The position numbers and the translations under genes were made by a program. This document shows positions 23,601 through 39,600 of a stretch of 64,000 nucleotides of DNA, in pieces; position 1 is the first letter of the stretch, and the number at the start of each line of letters is the position of its first letter. Below the pieces are notes generated by a model. It made no database searches, was not told where the DNA came from, and saw only the letters and a program-made list of their open reading frames with translations. Source of the DNA: Trebouxia sp. TZW2008 (taxonomy: Eukaryota; Chlorophyta; Trebouxiophyceae; Trebouxiales; Trebouxiaceae); assembly GCA_002118135.1 (NCBI GenBank), contig BDIU01000210.1, positions 232 through 64,231 on the forward strand, given 5' to 3'.

Positions 23601-25877
23601 AACCAGTCAGCAGCAACAGCAGCCAAAGGGCAGCAGTGGTGCTGTGAGTAGGCAGCCCCAGAAGGCAGCCAGTCAAGGCTGGATGAGCAGAGTGAAGAGT
23701 GGTATCCTGGGCTCTGCTGCAAAGAAGAGTGGGCCAGACAAAAAGGTATGCACCAGGTCGCAACAAGCATGCTTTGGCAGCGCAATTTGGTGAACGCTGT
23801 TGTTGACATGCCACAATGCATGACACTGTGCTACAGCTTTGCACACTGACGTTGCATGCCTCGTAGCAAGCATGACTGCAATGATTTGTGTGATGCACTT
23901 TTGGGTGTGAGCAAGTGTCATTTTTGGGTACTTTCAGGCAGTGGTTTTTTGCAGCATCTGTATACATTTGGGCTTTTAGGTGTATAGCTACTGTCATACG
24001 CAACAAAGCCTGCATACACACAGCAGCAGACAGTAGGTTGCCTGAAGCAGAGCTTGGTATGTGCACTCACCTAATACTGTTGCTTTGGATTTAAGAAACA
24101 ACACGACATACAGCACACAGAACTGTAGCAAACTGTAAGTACGAAGCTGCAACAGTCTCTGCACAGCTTTCAGTGTCAGCACCTCAAGCACGTCAGCCTC
24201 TTGAACAACCTGCATTGACTAATTCTCATTTGGCCTGATCAGGCAAGTGAGGCCCAGATTGGAGAAGAGAACAAGTTCTACTATGATGAAGAGCTGAAGC
24301 AGTGGAGGGAGAGAGGGGTAGAGGCCCCTGCCCCCTCCGGGCCACCCCCTCCACCGCCTAAGATGACCCCTCAAAGGACAGCATCAGGCTCCCTGACACC
24401 AGGTCAGCCTCCTCCTGCCAACGCCAAGGAATTCACTGAACACAATGCAGTATTCAATCCCTCAAAGATCATGTAATGGCTGCCGTTTCTTCCATTATGC
24501 AGCTGGCACAAGGCGGTGAGTACGATATGAAGCAGAGCATGCCAACACGTATGCAGCTGTACCAGCAAATCATGCTGACTGCACTCAAGAGCACTCTCGG
24601 CAATCGGTCAGCATTAAAATACCAGACTCCACTGCCAAATGCAATGCCGTATGTTTGAGTTGAAGGGGTCTGCATTTGCAAGGGTTTCATGTCTGTGTGT
24701 ATGCATGTGCCAGGTTTGACGCGGCAACCATCATCAGGACCAGCGTCAGGGTCTGGCAAACCACCCTTGCCAGGCGGGGGACCCCCCTCGTCCGGACCGC
24801 CTTCGTCTGGTGGCCAGCCAAATGCTCCGCGCTCATCAGTGCGCTCACGCTACGTCAGCAACTTCAGCCCTGCTGCCCCTCCAGGGTGAGGATTCAATCA
24901 CTGTCATGATGTATCTGCAGCTGCATTGTGCCTGTGAACCTGCAGGTCTACTCAGGCTGCACCACCAAATGTAAATTCACGTCTCAGGTGCTGTTGTGGC
25001 AACACTTGGTGCAGCATATAAGCATAAGTGCACATAATGGCTCAGACACTGCATTCTCACCGCTTCCTGTATTCATCATTACAAGGTGCCCAAGTTCGCA
25101 GTGTTGTCAGCAATTGGAGCCAGTGTGCCTGCTTGCCAACATACGTGACTGGCAATCATGTTTGTCACAGCGTAGCAATCATGTGGGACACTCTTGGGCC
25201 GCTGCTCAGAGTTCGAAGCATCTGCTTGAAAGCCAGACAGACATGGGTTTGCTTGATGCAGGTCTGGCTCAAACACAGCAGCTGTGCCATTAGTCCCTCC
25301 TAGGCCCTTTTACGTCCCCAGGGCTGCTGCACAATCAGCGCAACTCTTCCAGCCATCAGCCCCAGCAGTCACATCAGCAGAGACAGCTGCAACATTGCCA
25401 TATGGCAGCACTCGCTCAAGTGCTGCACCAGCTGCATCTCACAGTGTTGCTAACATGACAAGGCTTCCTGACAGCCATATGTTGCCTTCCTCTTCCCGTT
25501 CTGTTGTTGCTGAGCAGAGGCATCAGCCCTTTGCTCAGCTGCCTGAACCAACAGCAAGCGCCGCTGCAAGAGCCCAGCCTGGCAATTCTGCACCAGATGC
25601 TGTACAATCCTTATCTAGGCTACCAGGTGCAGCTCAGGAAGCAAGCACATCCCAGGCTGTTGCCCAGGACGAAGGACTTGTAGCTTCATACAGCTCCTTT
25701 GGCTACGATGCTGTGCCTTCCTACACGTGGCCTGGCGCTAATTCAGCTCAAACATATGCTTCCTCAGGCAACACGCTAGATCCGTATGATACAGGCGGCG
25801 AGTCAGCTGCTGTCATTACTGCACACACTCACAATGATGCAGTTGACTTTGACGAAATGACAGAGCTGCAGCTGTGA
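11606..25877 (+). CDS. SEC16: SEC16, COPII coat assembly scaffold at ER exit sites
   Basis: SEC16 organises ER exit sites and recruits SEC13, SEC23 and SEC31. Exons: 11606-11662, 11887-14116, 14392-14483, 14805-15402, 15658-16437, 16771-17343, 17750-17901, 19096-19173, 19507-19672, 20316-20559, 20821-21214, 21665-21833, 22229-22446, 22789-23025, 23488-23745, 24243-24402, 24714-24885, 24946-24987 and 25262-25877, about 2411 aa. Residues 1-1415 are a disordered, Ala, Ser and Gln rich region with acidic and aromatic patches (FNDGSLDDDFDDLFF). The central domain starts at GRPAVALMLFGFAGKMYCW and includes RLMSQFPGPLMP, LWKVLQLLCQHKG, EALRIAVEGKLWGPALLLA, AHICFVLAG, LVGADHRSLPRCFAS and LLPYKLLYAARLAEHG, all typical of SEC16. 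The C-terminal motif GEENKFYYDEELKQW and a late RSRYV are also family features. Exon 1 (MSTEWDRWPEDATSLKVTQ) and the acceptor of exon 4 are the weakest parts. Exon 10 ends at a GC donor, and exon 14 may end at 23025 (GC donor) or 23052 (GT donor). Confidence 0.88.
15848..15873 (+). repeat. CAG microsatellite coding for polyglutamine in SEC16
   Basis: An uninterrupted run of CAG codons in exon 5 encodes about eight Gln after FDDFGEE. It lies in the disordered N-terminal half of SEC16, where length changes are likely to be tolerated. Confidence 0.85.
18230..18960 (-). mobile_element. Decayed LINE reverse transcriptase 3' part in a SEC16 intron
   Basis: On the minus strand, 18819-18430 reads as the end of a LINE reverse transcriptase: VHKFKFLGSMFFSDARLDSE, then RIASASCAWHSLK, LARKLLLFKSVVLSVLLYGC and LNRLEVFQMNCLRF. 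After a frameshift the next frame reads RRLRWLDHTAQM and GRLPYQCMFGQ, and after a stop GKPRDTWQSTVYKDLSALYV, the usual closing motifs of RTE/Jockey-like LINEs. Upstream pieces (to about 18960) are in yet another frame. The element is clearly dead. It sits antisense in the 1.2-kb intron of SEC16 between exons 7 and 8. The 3' limit near 18230 is a guess. Confidence 0.8.
21991..22072. repeat. Tandem duplication of a 41-bp unit in a SEC16 intron
   Basis: The 41-bp unit beginning CATTCAGCGCACTACTGCTG is repeated immediately (21991-22031 and 22032-22072) with a single G to C change. It lies in the intron between SEC16 exons 12 and 13 and looks recent. Confidence 0.9.
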
Positions 25878-25911
25878 GCAGAGTCGTGGGTTTTTAGTAA
25901 GCAAGGAACTT

Positions 25912-25916
25912 TGTAA
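25912..25916 (+). terminator. TGTAA polyadenylation-type element after SEC16
   Basis: TGTAA lies 35 bases after the SEC16 stop codon. TGTAA is the known poly(A) signal of green algae such as Chlamydomonas. A 5-bp match is weak evidence alone, but the position fits. Confidence 0.4.
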
Positions 25917-26246
25917 GGCGCATCTTGACAAGTACAGCTTGCAAAGTTGTGATGCCATGAAATCTGCTGAAATAGCAAACCCAGATGGAGATTGTGCAAC
26001 GTATGATTTGAACACGGGAAGTGAGTACTTGGTACAGCTGGTATATAATTGTGCAAAGTCATGTCTCGCGCGTCCCTGTCAAGAAATTTGCAAGCTCTAT
26101 TATGCATCATGCAGCTTGCATGCACCCTGCAATGGTCAAAGTGGTCAACGCTTTAGTATCTCGACTTCTGTTTATGCCGTTGCCATGCACGCACATTTTG
26201 CTACAGACAACCAGCGTGATCTTCTTTGACACCACATGCTGACACA

Positions 26247-28890
26247 ATGAGCGTTTTGCGATCCCTCAGCGCTGGAAGTTTTGCTGTATATCGACAAGCT
26301 GTTCGTGACTTGATCGCTCGACCTAAGGTAGCGACGCAATACAGCGCGAACTCGTCCTGTCACACGCCGCAAGCGTTCAGGTAATGTGAAGCAGAATATG
26401 TGACAAGGATCTCTGATAAACGGTATTGCCGGCATTGCGAACGTACGCGATATCTAACGATTTATGGGTGCAGATCGCTCCTCGGTGACCAGTCCCGAAC
26501 TGCTCCCGCATCATTGCATAGAGCCTTCAGCGCTTCAAACAACGCACCAAATCCTCTGGGCAGCACAAACACTTCGGAAACCACCAACTCGTCCGGAGTT
26601 GGAGACACACCTCTAGCTGGCAGCAGTGCTCCTCAGGACCCATCCACCCGGCAGAATCCGCTAGCAGCAGTCACAGGTGTCAGCTCAGGCAGCACTGCAA
26701 AGCCCAATCCCCTTGAGGCTTCAACAAGCTTGTCCTCAGACAGTGCAAAGCCAGACCCCTTAGCAGCCAGCACAAATGTGCAGGCAGACACCAGTGGCAA
26801 CGCCACATCATCCTACTCCTTTCAGCAGGTTGACACTCTCTGAGAAAGGCCAAAGTGCAGTTGCTTGAGTGACGAAGAAGCGACTGTAACATGACATGTC
26901 AAGTGCAGAGCACATATGATGGACCACCGAAGCTGATTGTATTTGGAGGCAATGGCTTTGTTGGCACCAGGGTGTGTGAGGAGGCTCTGCAGACTGGCCT
27001 TGCTGTAGTGAGCATCAGCAGATCTGGAGCACCCAAAAGTGCACCTTCTGCCTCTTGGACCTCGCAGGTGGACTGGCTCAGCGTAAGCTTTCCTTTACCC
27101 CGCAAATGGACTCTGCATGACCTGCTAGTAGATACCTGAATGCAAGCGCTAAATCCAAGCACTTGTGCTACAACCATCTGACCTCAACAACTTGCTATCT
27201 GATTGGCAGGACGATTAGCAGCAAAAGTCAGAGATCAATTTTTGGTTCTTAAACAAACACAAGTCCTTCTGTGAGCCTTGAATGATGCGCAAATGTCATC
27301 CTGGACCTGCAATGCCATGTCTTGCAGGTTGAGATTGATTACCCCATGAGTCAACTCACAGAACTTTCAGGAACCTCGAAGTTGCACAACATAGACCAAT
27401 ATTTAGCCAAGAGCCGGAATGCTGCCGGCAACAAGTATGACTCTGCATCAGCCTCACTCTGCGACGCATGCTGGCAAAGGTGCCACACAACGCCTATCAT
27501 GTCAGTACCATACACTGCATTTCTGCTCGTTGCAGGCAGATGCATTTGAGACAGAGCAGTGGCGAGACCAGCTGCAGGGTGCTGTTGGTGTGGTCACCTG
27601 CCTAGGCGGCTTTGGCTCCAATGAGTTCATGCTCAAGGTGCAGTCTGCCACACACCTTGTTGTCACACAAAGGTAGCTGACATCTGGTCATATGTGGCCT
27701 CATTACTGGCATGAGTTGCCAAATTTTGCAGCAGCGGCCTTTGGCAGAATTGTATGAATCTTTGTGAGCAGGCTGCTCATGCTTCATGCCTGTGTATTGC
27801 TGAAACCAGAAGCTGTATCATGCTTGTCAGCAATGCCTGCTGAATTAGCTCTGGACCAACATTTCTGAGAGCTGGCACAAAGCACTTGTGAATGTGAGCC
27901 AGTCTGGCAATCCTGACATAGACGTCTGCTTCTAATTGAACTTTTTCTGGATGAAACTGTGTTGATGTGTGTGAAATGTAGATAAATGGAGAGGCCAATG
28001 TGGGTGTCATCAGGGAAGCTGCGCGCGCTGGCGTCCCCAGATGCGCCTTTGTCTCTGTGCATGATTACCAGTTCCCGGGTCAGTCACACTCCCTGCTTTG
28101 TGTCCAGAATAACAGATACTTTGCTCTGTACACTGGTCAGTATCAATGATTGCAGCTCTGCTTATGTCCTGACTGAAGACACAGACAATGTGGCCTTGGT
28201 GTAAGAAGCCAATTATAGCACATGTTCAGGTCGCATGCTGATGGACTACTGGCTTTGTGCAGGATTTGTCCTGTCAGGCTATTTCCAGGGCAAGCGGAAT
28301 GCTGAGCATGCAATGGCAGAGGCTTACCCTGACCAGGGCGTCTGCCTCAGGCCTGGCTTCATACATGGCACACGATATGTGTCTGGAGGAGTGGGCATCC
28401 CTCTCAGCACCATAGGTGTGAATGCCATTACTGACCTCAGCGTTGCAAGATTGCATCTGACACTTGCCTTGAGCTGTCTTTCCAGCTCACATGAGCTGTG
28501 CTGAGTTCTGCTGACTTGTGCAATTGGATGGGGATGCATCTTTTGTACAGCTTGAGCTCGAGCTAGGGCAGTCATTGACGTTTCCTTGCTTGCTTTGGGC
28601 ATGCACCTCAAGCACATTTCCCTTGTCAATTGCTGACATGATGTCAGCAACATGCACAGCATCTGTACAAGACTTGCATTGCTTGTGCATGTGCAGGCAG
28701 CCCTCTTGAGAAAGCTCTTGGATATCTTCCTGCCAGATCCCTTGCAAAGCTGCCTATTGGAGGAGCTGCTTTTGTTCCTCCAACCAGTGTGCAGGCAATT
28801 GCAAAGGCTGCAGTTGCTGCTGCAACAGATCCTGCAGTGCCAGGGGGTATCATGGATGTGTGGCAACTACAGCAGTATGACAAGCAGTGA
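26247..28890 (+). CDS. NAD(P)-binding Rossmann protein, Coq11-like, probably mitochondrial
   Basis: Atypical short-chain dehydrogenase of the group that includes plant mitochondrial Rossmann proteins and yeast Coq11, which takes part in coenzyme Q biosynthesis. Exons: 26247-26380, 26474-26828, 26909-27082, 27536-27637, 27982-28078, 28263-28415 and 28697-28890 (1209 bases, 402 aa), all GT-AG with matching phase. The N-terminus MSVLRSLSAGSFAVYRQAVR is basic and hydroxylated, as in a mitochondrial presequence. Residues 60-160 are a low-complexity Ser/Thr linker with four NPL or DPL repeats. The domain starts near 164: LIVFGGNGFVGTRVCEEAL is the glycine-rich dinucleotide loop, followed by VTCLG..FGSN, AFVSVHDYQFP, SGYFQGKRNAEHAMAEAYP and LRPGFIHGTRYV. 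The classical YxxxK pair is replaced by YFQGK, as in this family. The C-terminus ends MDVWQLQQYDKQ. The 80-base intron after exon 2 is the shortest in the gene. Promoter is probably the CpG-rich block at 26230-26560. Confidence 0.85.
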
Positions 28891-29243
28891 GGGTGAATAA
28901 TTCTCTGCATCAGTGCAGAATGAACCATGGTCAGCAGGGCTGCTGGCTGCATCTTGCTTTGAAGGTTGTGACGTCATAGGAGACACTGTCTGTGGCCGTG
29001 ATGGTGCTTCAAGACTTGAGGACTGGTTCAGACAGTCCAACACTGCTTTGATAAGGCGCAGCCCACATATACAGTGCGTTACTGCATGCACATCCAGTTG
29101 AACTGCAGCAATGTCAATGTGCGTGCAAGCTCAATGGCAATTGATTCTTATTTGAAGGCCAGCTCTGCAGCTCGGCTGTGAAGTGCGTGCCTTCAGGCTT
29201 GGTCAGAGGCAGTTAACAACTGCCGTCGGCTTCCTCAGCAGCG
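28891..29243. other. Intergenic region
   Basis: No gene is supported between the stop of the Rossmann gene and the next candidate ATG. CpG becomes frequent after about 29190, which suggests a promoter for the downstream gene. I saw no clear TGTAA element after the upstream stop. Confidence 0.4.
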
Positions 29244-30468
29244 ATGTGTAGCTTGAGCACCATGTGGCTCACCGTGGGCGTACCGCCGCAGGGCCGCCGA
29301 GCCCAAATTCTCGGAACATGCTACCGTGTGAAGGCCGAAGCAACTTCACCCAACATCGCTATCCTTCAGCGAAGCAGGAGCAGCTGGAAGGTAGCAGCAT
29401 CTCATGTCGCAGCCTCAGTCAGTGCATGCTACAGGCTTCAATATCGCTCGCGCAACGGAGCAGACCGCAGATCAACTAGCACTCCCTTTTTGGTGTCACA
29501 AGCTCCTGCTGGATTACACACAGCTGAGCAACTGCATCTCCAAGTCCGCTTGATCATCGCATAGGAGGAGAGACATCAAGTAGCGACAAACTAGTCTGCA
29601 GATCTCGAGGTGGTCCAGCCAATCAGCAGCCTGTTTCAAGAGGACCATGATGGAGGCTACGCTTGCTTCAAAGTCGGTGAGGCATGTCGACTGGCTCTAC
29701 CTTGTAGACGTTGCCGAAGGTCTGCGCCAAGCTCTCGGCTGGCAAGCTCACGCAGATTCGACATAAGCTCTTGCCACGCAGGATTGCCTTCTGCCTGTTG
29801 AGTGCGTAGCTACAGAATACCAGGCAGCGGCTGATACAGTCATCCGACTTTTGCAAGTGGAGGGCAAGCTGATCAGGACAGGCAGGGCTCCTGGTGGCTC
29901 AGCAGCAAATGTTGACATAATTCTGCCTACTTTATTGCCCCGCTTGACCCAGGAGCAGCCACATATGGTCAAGTGTGGCAACAAGTATAAGCTTTGTGAG
30001 GCCAAAAATGAACTGCGCCTGTTGGCTGCACTGCTAAAAGATACTCAGCAGGAGCACAAGATGATTGTGCATTCTGTCAGCGATCTTGAGCTTCAGAACA
30101 AGGTAGACAAGGCACATTCAACTTGTTCAACGAAGTTTTGCAGATATTTTCAGATCTTCATGTCAACTTGAGTGAGCAGTCTGACTGCTTACTCAGTCAG
30201 AACTGCATGCCGCATGCAAAAAAATCATTAATGTATTGTGATCAGTCGTCCCTTTCAGAAAGTTGTTCAGGGCAGCACTCTCAACAGCGGCAGTCTTGAA
30301 CTTGTTCCTGTTTGTATGAAACACATGCACATCAGCATGGGCAATTTGACAGATCACCTTTTGCAATTTATACAGTTTGTCTGGTTCTATTCAGAGCATT
30401 CCTGTTTAGTGCCACAATGTCCTTTATCATGCTTGCCTAGGCAGCTGTATCAACAATTTGCAAGCTAG
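29244..30468 (+). CDS. Hypothetical protein, weakly supported 4-exon model
   Basis: Not recognised. A phase-0 model joins 29244-29390, 29602-29676, 29782-30102 and 30259-30468 (about 250 aa). The best supported part is exon 3, which reads EYQAAADTVIRLLQVEGKLI, then LPTLLPRLTQEQPHM, KYKLCEAKNELRLLAALLKD and ends LELQNK, a helical charged composition typical of real protein. A second open frame at 29436-29552 (DQLALPFWCHKLLLDY) also looks coding but does not join in frame, so the 5' half may be wrong. The last exon has poor protein-like composition near its end and may be false. The first exon lies in a CpG-rich block as other first exons here do. It could also be a decayed gene. Confidence 0.33.
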
Positions 30469-31132
30469 CTGTTTAGTGTACTGAGCTAAAATTCGGGCTC
30501 AGATCTCAAGGTGTATACTGCGCAATGTGCAATGCAGTAGTGCAGGAGGGTCTAGAGTTCTGAGTCTGAGGCGTTAGCTAGCTGTTGAGCCTTTGCTGCA
30601 CAATTCCATTTTGTTGCATTTCGTTGGCAAACCCTGAGGCACAAGGTCGGCAGCGCGTGCACTTTGTACAGAAATGTATGCCTGCGCTTGTGGTCATCAA
30701 TACAACTGATCTCGGTCATCTGCTTAGTCTTTAAGCTTGTAAATTGAGTCGAGAGTTAATGTTCTGACTGTCCTTCCTGAGTTTTAGTCTGCTCAATCAA
30801 TCGATTAAAATCAAATCAGTCAATTAGTCACAAGTCTGTATCGCCAGATGCAATCATATTCCACATCATCAGGGCAACATCTCATGGCCGACTCCGGCAA
30901 ATGGCCATGGCCGACCCTCACGGCCAACAAGGTGTCAAAAGCTGCAGACCTGATTGTCAAGTGTATGAGGCTGCTTGGACTCAATCTGACCATTCAAGAC
31001 GAGTTTGCTCTGCCTGCCCGCGGCTTGTGCAGGCAGTGCTGTATGCAAGCTGGAATCCAGACAGCAACCTTGCTGAAGCTTGACAGCAACAGGCAGCGTC
31101 ACTGCTGGAGTTGTCAATGTGCCAACATGTTA
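30469..31132. other. Convergent intergenic region, nothing recognised
   Basis: This is the gap between the 3' ends of a plus-strand and a minus-strand gene. It is AT-rich near 30720-30840. The open frame at 30848-31174 has no recognisable motif and overlaps the kinase stop. Confidence 0.4.
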
Positions 31133-35988
<4,856 letters not shown>

Positions 35989-36687
35989 GCTGCCAACGTG
36001 CCTAGCACACCCAATTACTGCCTGTTACATGTCAGCTCATAGGCACAGCACGCGCGTCCTCAGCAAGTTGTTTCCTTCAAGGGACGTCAGGCGCGGTCAA
36101 GTTTGCGCTTGGTCATGGTTTCGGAGCATGCCCAAGCTGGACAAGTAGCAATTAAAATGTCTGCAGACATTCTGCCCAAGACATAAAAGCTGGACAAATA
36201 GCAACAAGACTGAGTGCTTTAGTCCAGCTGCGTTAAGACTTGCATCCCTGTTGGGCATCAAAGGGCCTGCGACATATTCAGGCCTCAGCAAACTCAATTC
36301 AAAATTTGCAAGGCAAGTCCTTGACTTAATAATATGACAGGATGCGAAACCCGGCCTCTGCGATTCCTATTTTCACTTCCTTTTTTGCATTGGCTCACGG
36401 ACAGTCACTGCTCGAATCAAATACAGCATGTCTACAGAGCAACAAACAAAAAGCGATACATTGAACTAGTCTGTAAAAAGCTGAGCGCTTGCACATGATG
36501 CTTCTCGTACAAGAACATACGTTCATGTGCAAATCTCCTCTGGCTTGACGTAAACAAGAGGTGTCAAAGGGCAACACCGGGCAGCAAACAACGCATCATC
36601 AAAGCGCACTCGGTACAAATGCAATCACTCCAAGATGTCTGTGCTGTTCTCAGAAAAATAAATGCTGAAATCTTGGTTGAGCCAGCT
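35989..36687. other. Intergenic region between kinase and antiporter genes
   Basis: The left 100 bases belong to the CpG-rich promoter zone of the kinase gene. The rest is CpG-poorer and should hold the 3' untranslated region of the antiporter gene. No gene is supported. Confidence 0.4.
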
Positions 36688-39600
36688 TCATGTCCGCTGC
36701 TGCTCTGTGGGTGCATTTGGATCAATCACTGGCTGCGGCCTTCCAGGACCTCCTATAGCAGATACAGCACCCCCTGGGCTAGGCCCCCCAAACACTGGCT
36801 GCATGTACTGTGCATCAAAACGGCCCCACCACCGCGTGATCCTGCCGCTGTGGAAGCTATGGGAGCGATCCAAGGGGTGTGGACCCTCTGGCGGGCTATC
36901 TGCTGGAGCAGCAGGATCAGGCACAAGCCGGTCTTGCTGAGACAAGTACATGAATGGACTTGCGTGCGGTGCAGCGAGAGGTGAAGGCGTATGGCTGCTG
37001 CCGTTTTGCTGCGATCGGCGCTCATCACCAAAGTCATCAAAACTGCCATTTGACGGCATGAGCCTTGAGTTGTGACGAGCTGGATGCTGTGGACTGCCAG
37101 TATGCGACTGACGCTGCTGCATCTGGCTCAAGTCCTGATGGGAGCTAGAGGGCGTGACACCAAGGCCAGGACTGCTTGTTGTCCTCGACTCTGGCTTGAG
37201 AGGGAAATCAGCCATCTCCACAGCCTGTTGCTTGTCTGCTTGCTTTGCAGAAAAGGCAGCTGGGCCTAACCGCATTGTACTGTCAGCTTGCACTGACTGC
37301 CGCGTGGAGCCTGTGAATGGCGGACTCCTGCCAGCTTTGACTGCTTCAAGTTCTGCAGCCATGAGGTCAGATGAATCTGAAGCTTGGTTGCCTTCCAGTA
37401 GCCGGCGCCGGCCTGTGTCTGCATCAGAATTGCTGCTGCCGCTGCCACCACTGCTGCTGGTGCCATGATGAGGGGAATCATCACCGCTATCATCCATTAT
37501 GACAGCAATGTCATCATTGCCAGCTTGCTTGCTGATGCGCGCACCCAGCATGTGGTTTGCAACCTGCAGCATTAACAGAATCTGTATACCATGCAGTCAA
37601 ATGTAGACCTGGTGCAGTGCAAAGCATTGCCACAAGGCATCCAACTGCAGAATACTTTGTGAAGCACCAGGCATTGCCATCAATCAAAAAATGTCACCAT
37701 GACGATGGCAGGCAGCCAGAGCATCTGAGAACGGTGTTCCCATTTGAGGGAACCGGGTTCAACACTTGAGTCCAATTTGGAGGCCAACAAGTTCCAAGCA
37801 GCGACTGCAAAGCATTCCATGTAGTGACAAGCTACCTCGTCATTTGGATCCATGGTGACAACTGTGTACAAAGGTGCCCCACTGTATTGGTCTGTGTGCT
37901 GCTGATACTTGCCACAGCGTAACCTGCCAGAAGATCTACGTCTGCGCAAGCCATCATCAGCTAGCTCTGCAGCGCAAATGGCATGAAGTGAAGACAAAGG
38001 CAATTGCAGCAATACACAATAGTCTCAGCTCTTCAAGCTAGACCATCAGCAACTCAAACCTGACAACATGTCAAGATCACATGTTCACTCTCCACACACA
38101 AATTGTAACATTGTGAATGTGACAAGGTTGAAATGAGACTGTCACAAAGAGCAAGGCCAATCCTCAAAGCCAGTGACATGGCAAACATAAGCAGTCAGCA
38201 GGGGTGGTCTGAAGGTGGCTGACCTGCACCCAGCATGAGCTGCAGCAATGGCTTTGTGGCAGCACTGAAGATTACAGTGGAGAAGAGCACCAGGATGAGG
38301 GTGGTGGCTATGATGGTGGAGCGGTGGCTGTCCTCTGCCATGCCCCTGGGGTCAAAGTAGTAGTACACCAACGCTACTGCGATTGCCCCTCTCATCAGCC
38401 CAGCCCACCTGTATGCACAGTTAGTTTGAGCCATCTAGCAATACAAATTATCTAATAAGTCACACTTGCAGTCAACATCCCAGTCTGATACAGCTGCATG
38501 GCCTCAGCTTGCCTAAGGCCTTCTACATGACAGAGTTCAGGCACACAAGTGTTTTGTTGCTGGCAATCACACTGGCATGAGTCCTACTTCACGGGATTGC
38601 ATTGCCAGCCAAGCAGCTTCCTGAAAGCGCATTTGAATTTTGACATATTGTCAATGCAGGCATGTCGTTTCTTGCTGGCCAGTGCACTTTCTGTACAGAA
38701 AGCTCTGCCAGCACTCACCAGATGACAACCATTTCACGCTTTGCCAGCTTCTCCCTGGACCACAAGTTGTGCACAAAGCTGATGGGGAACACAAAGGCTG
38801 CCCGCCCTAGCATCAACAGCACCAGCAGTACAAAGAATAGCCACAGCGCCTCCCCCAGGTATGTGTTCTGCGTGACAGCCACACATTCATCAACAAGCTC
38901 TTGCAGACAATAAGCTTTGTCGCCAGAGCAGGTCCAACATGAGCATGCCTGGTAAAATAAGATACCTGCAACAGCCTGGAGGCGTGCAGGTCAAGTCAAG
39001 GGTGGTGTGCAGAGAGTGCTCCAAATCTGTTTCAGTCTAGGGCAAGAGGGCACAGCGCACATGGTTGCATTGCTATCAGCAGCAGGCAAGACATGCCTCG
39101 ACTGGATAGCTGCAAACAGCACTAAGCTGCAAAAGCTTAGCAATCATGAAGATCCAACATACGCCACTGTCAAATCTTCATGCTGTTCAGCTTGACAAGA
39201 TCAGCTTGTGAACATCACCATGCTGTGAACATCATGAAAAATTTCAGGACGGGGAGCAAGGCGTGATCACTGACCTGCCACTTGAGAGGGTCCAAGGTGT
39301 CCATGCCAACATAGATGAAGATGGCGCCCTCTGACACATAGCTCAGGGTCTGGAAAGCGCTCACTGTTGTCACCCTTGATAGGGACGACACGTTGTGCAG
39401 GGCGTAGTGGGAGATGGTGACGGCACAGCAAAAGAGAGCCACTATGCCAGACAGGCCCAGCCAGTCACCAGTCAAGTAGGACAGGTAGGCCAACAGCCCA
39501 ATCAGAGCTACCTCCTGCAGCATACCAGCAAATGTGATGAGATCCTGTATCACCATTACATGGTCTACGATGGGGTGTGACTGAGACGTAAAGCAATTTG

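Noticed and set aside
28324..28866. 180-codon minus-strand frame over the Rossmann gene
   Set aside because: It is antisense to two well-supported exons and shows no motif.
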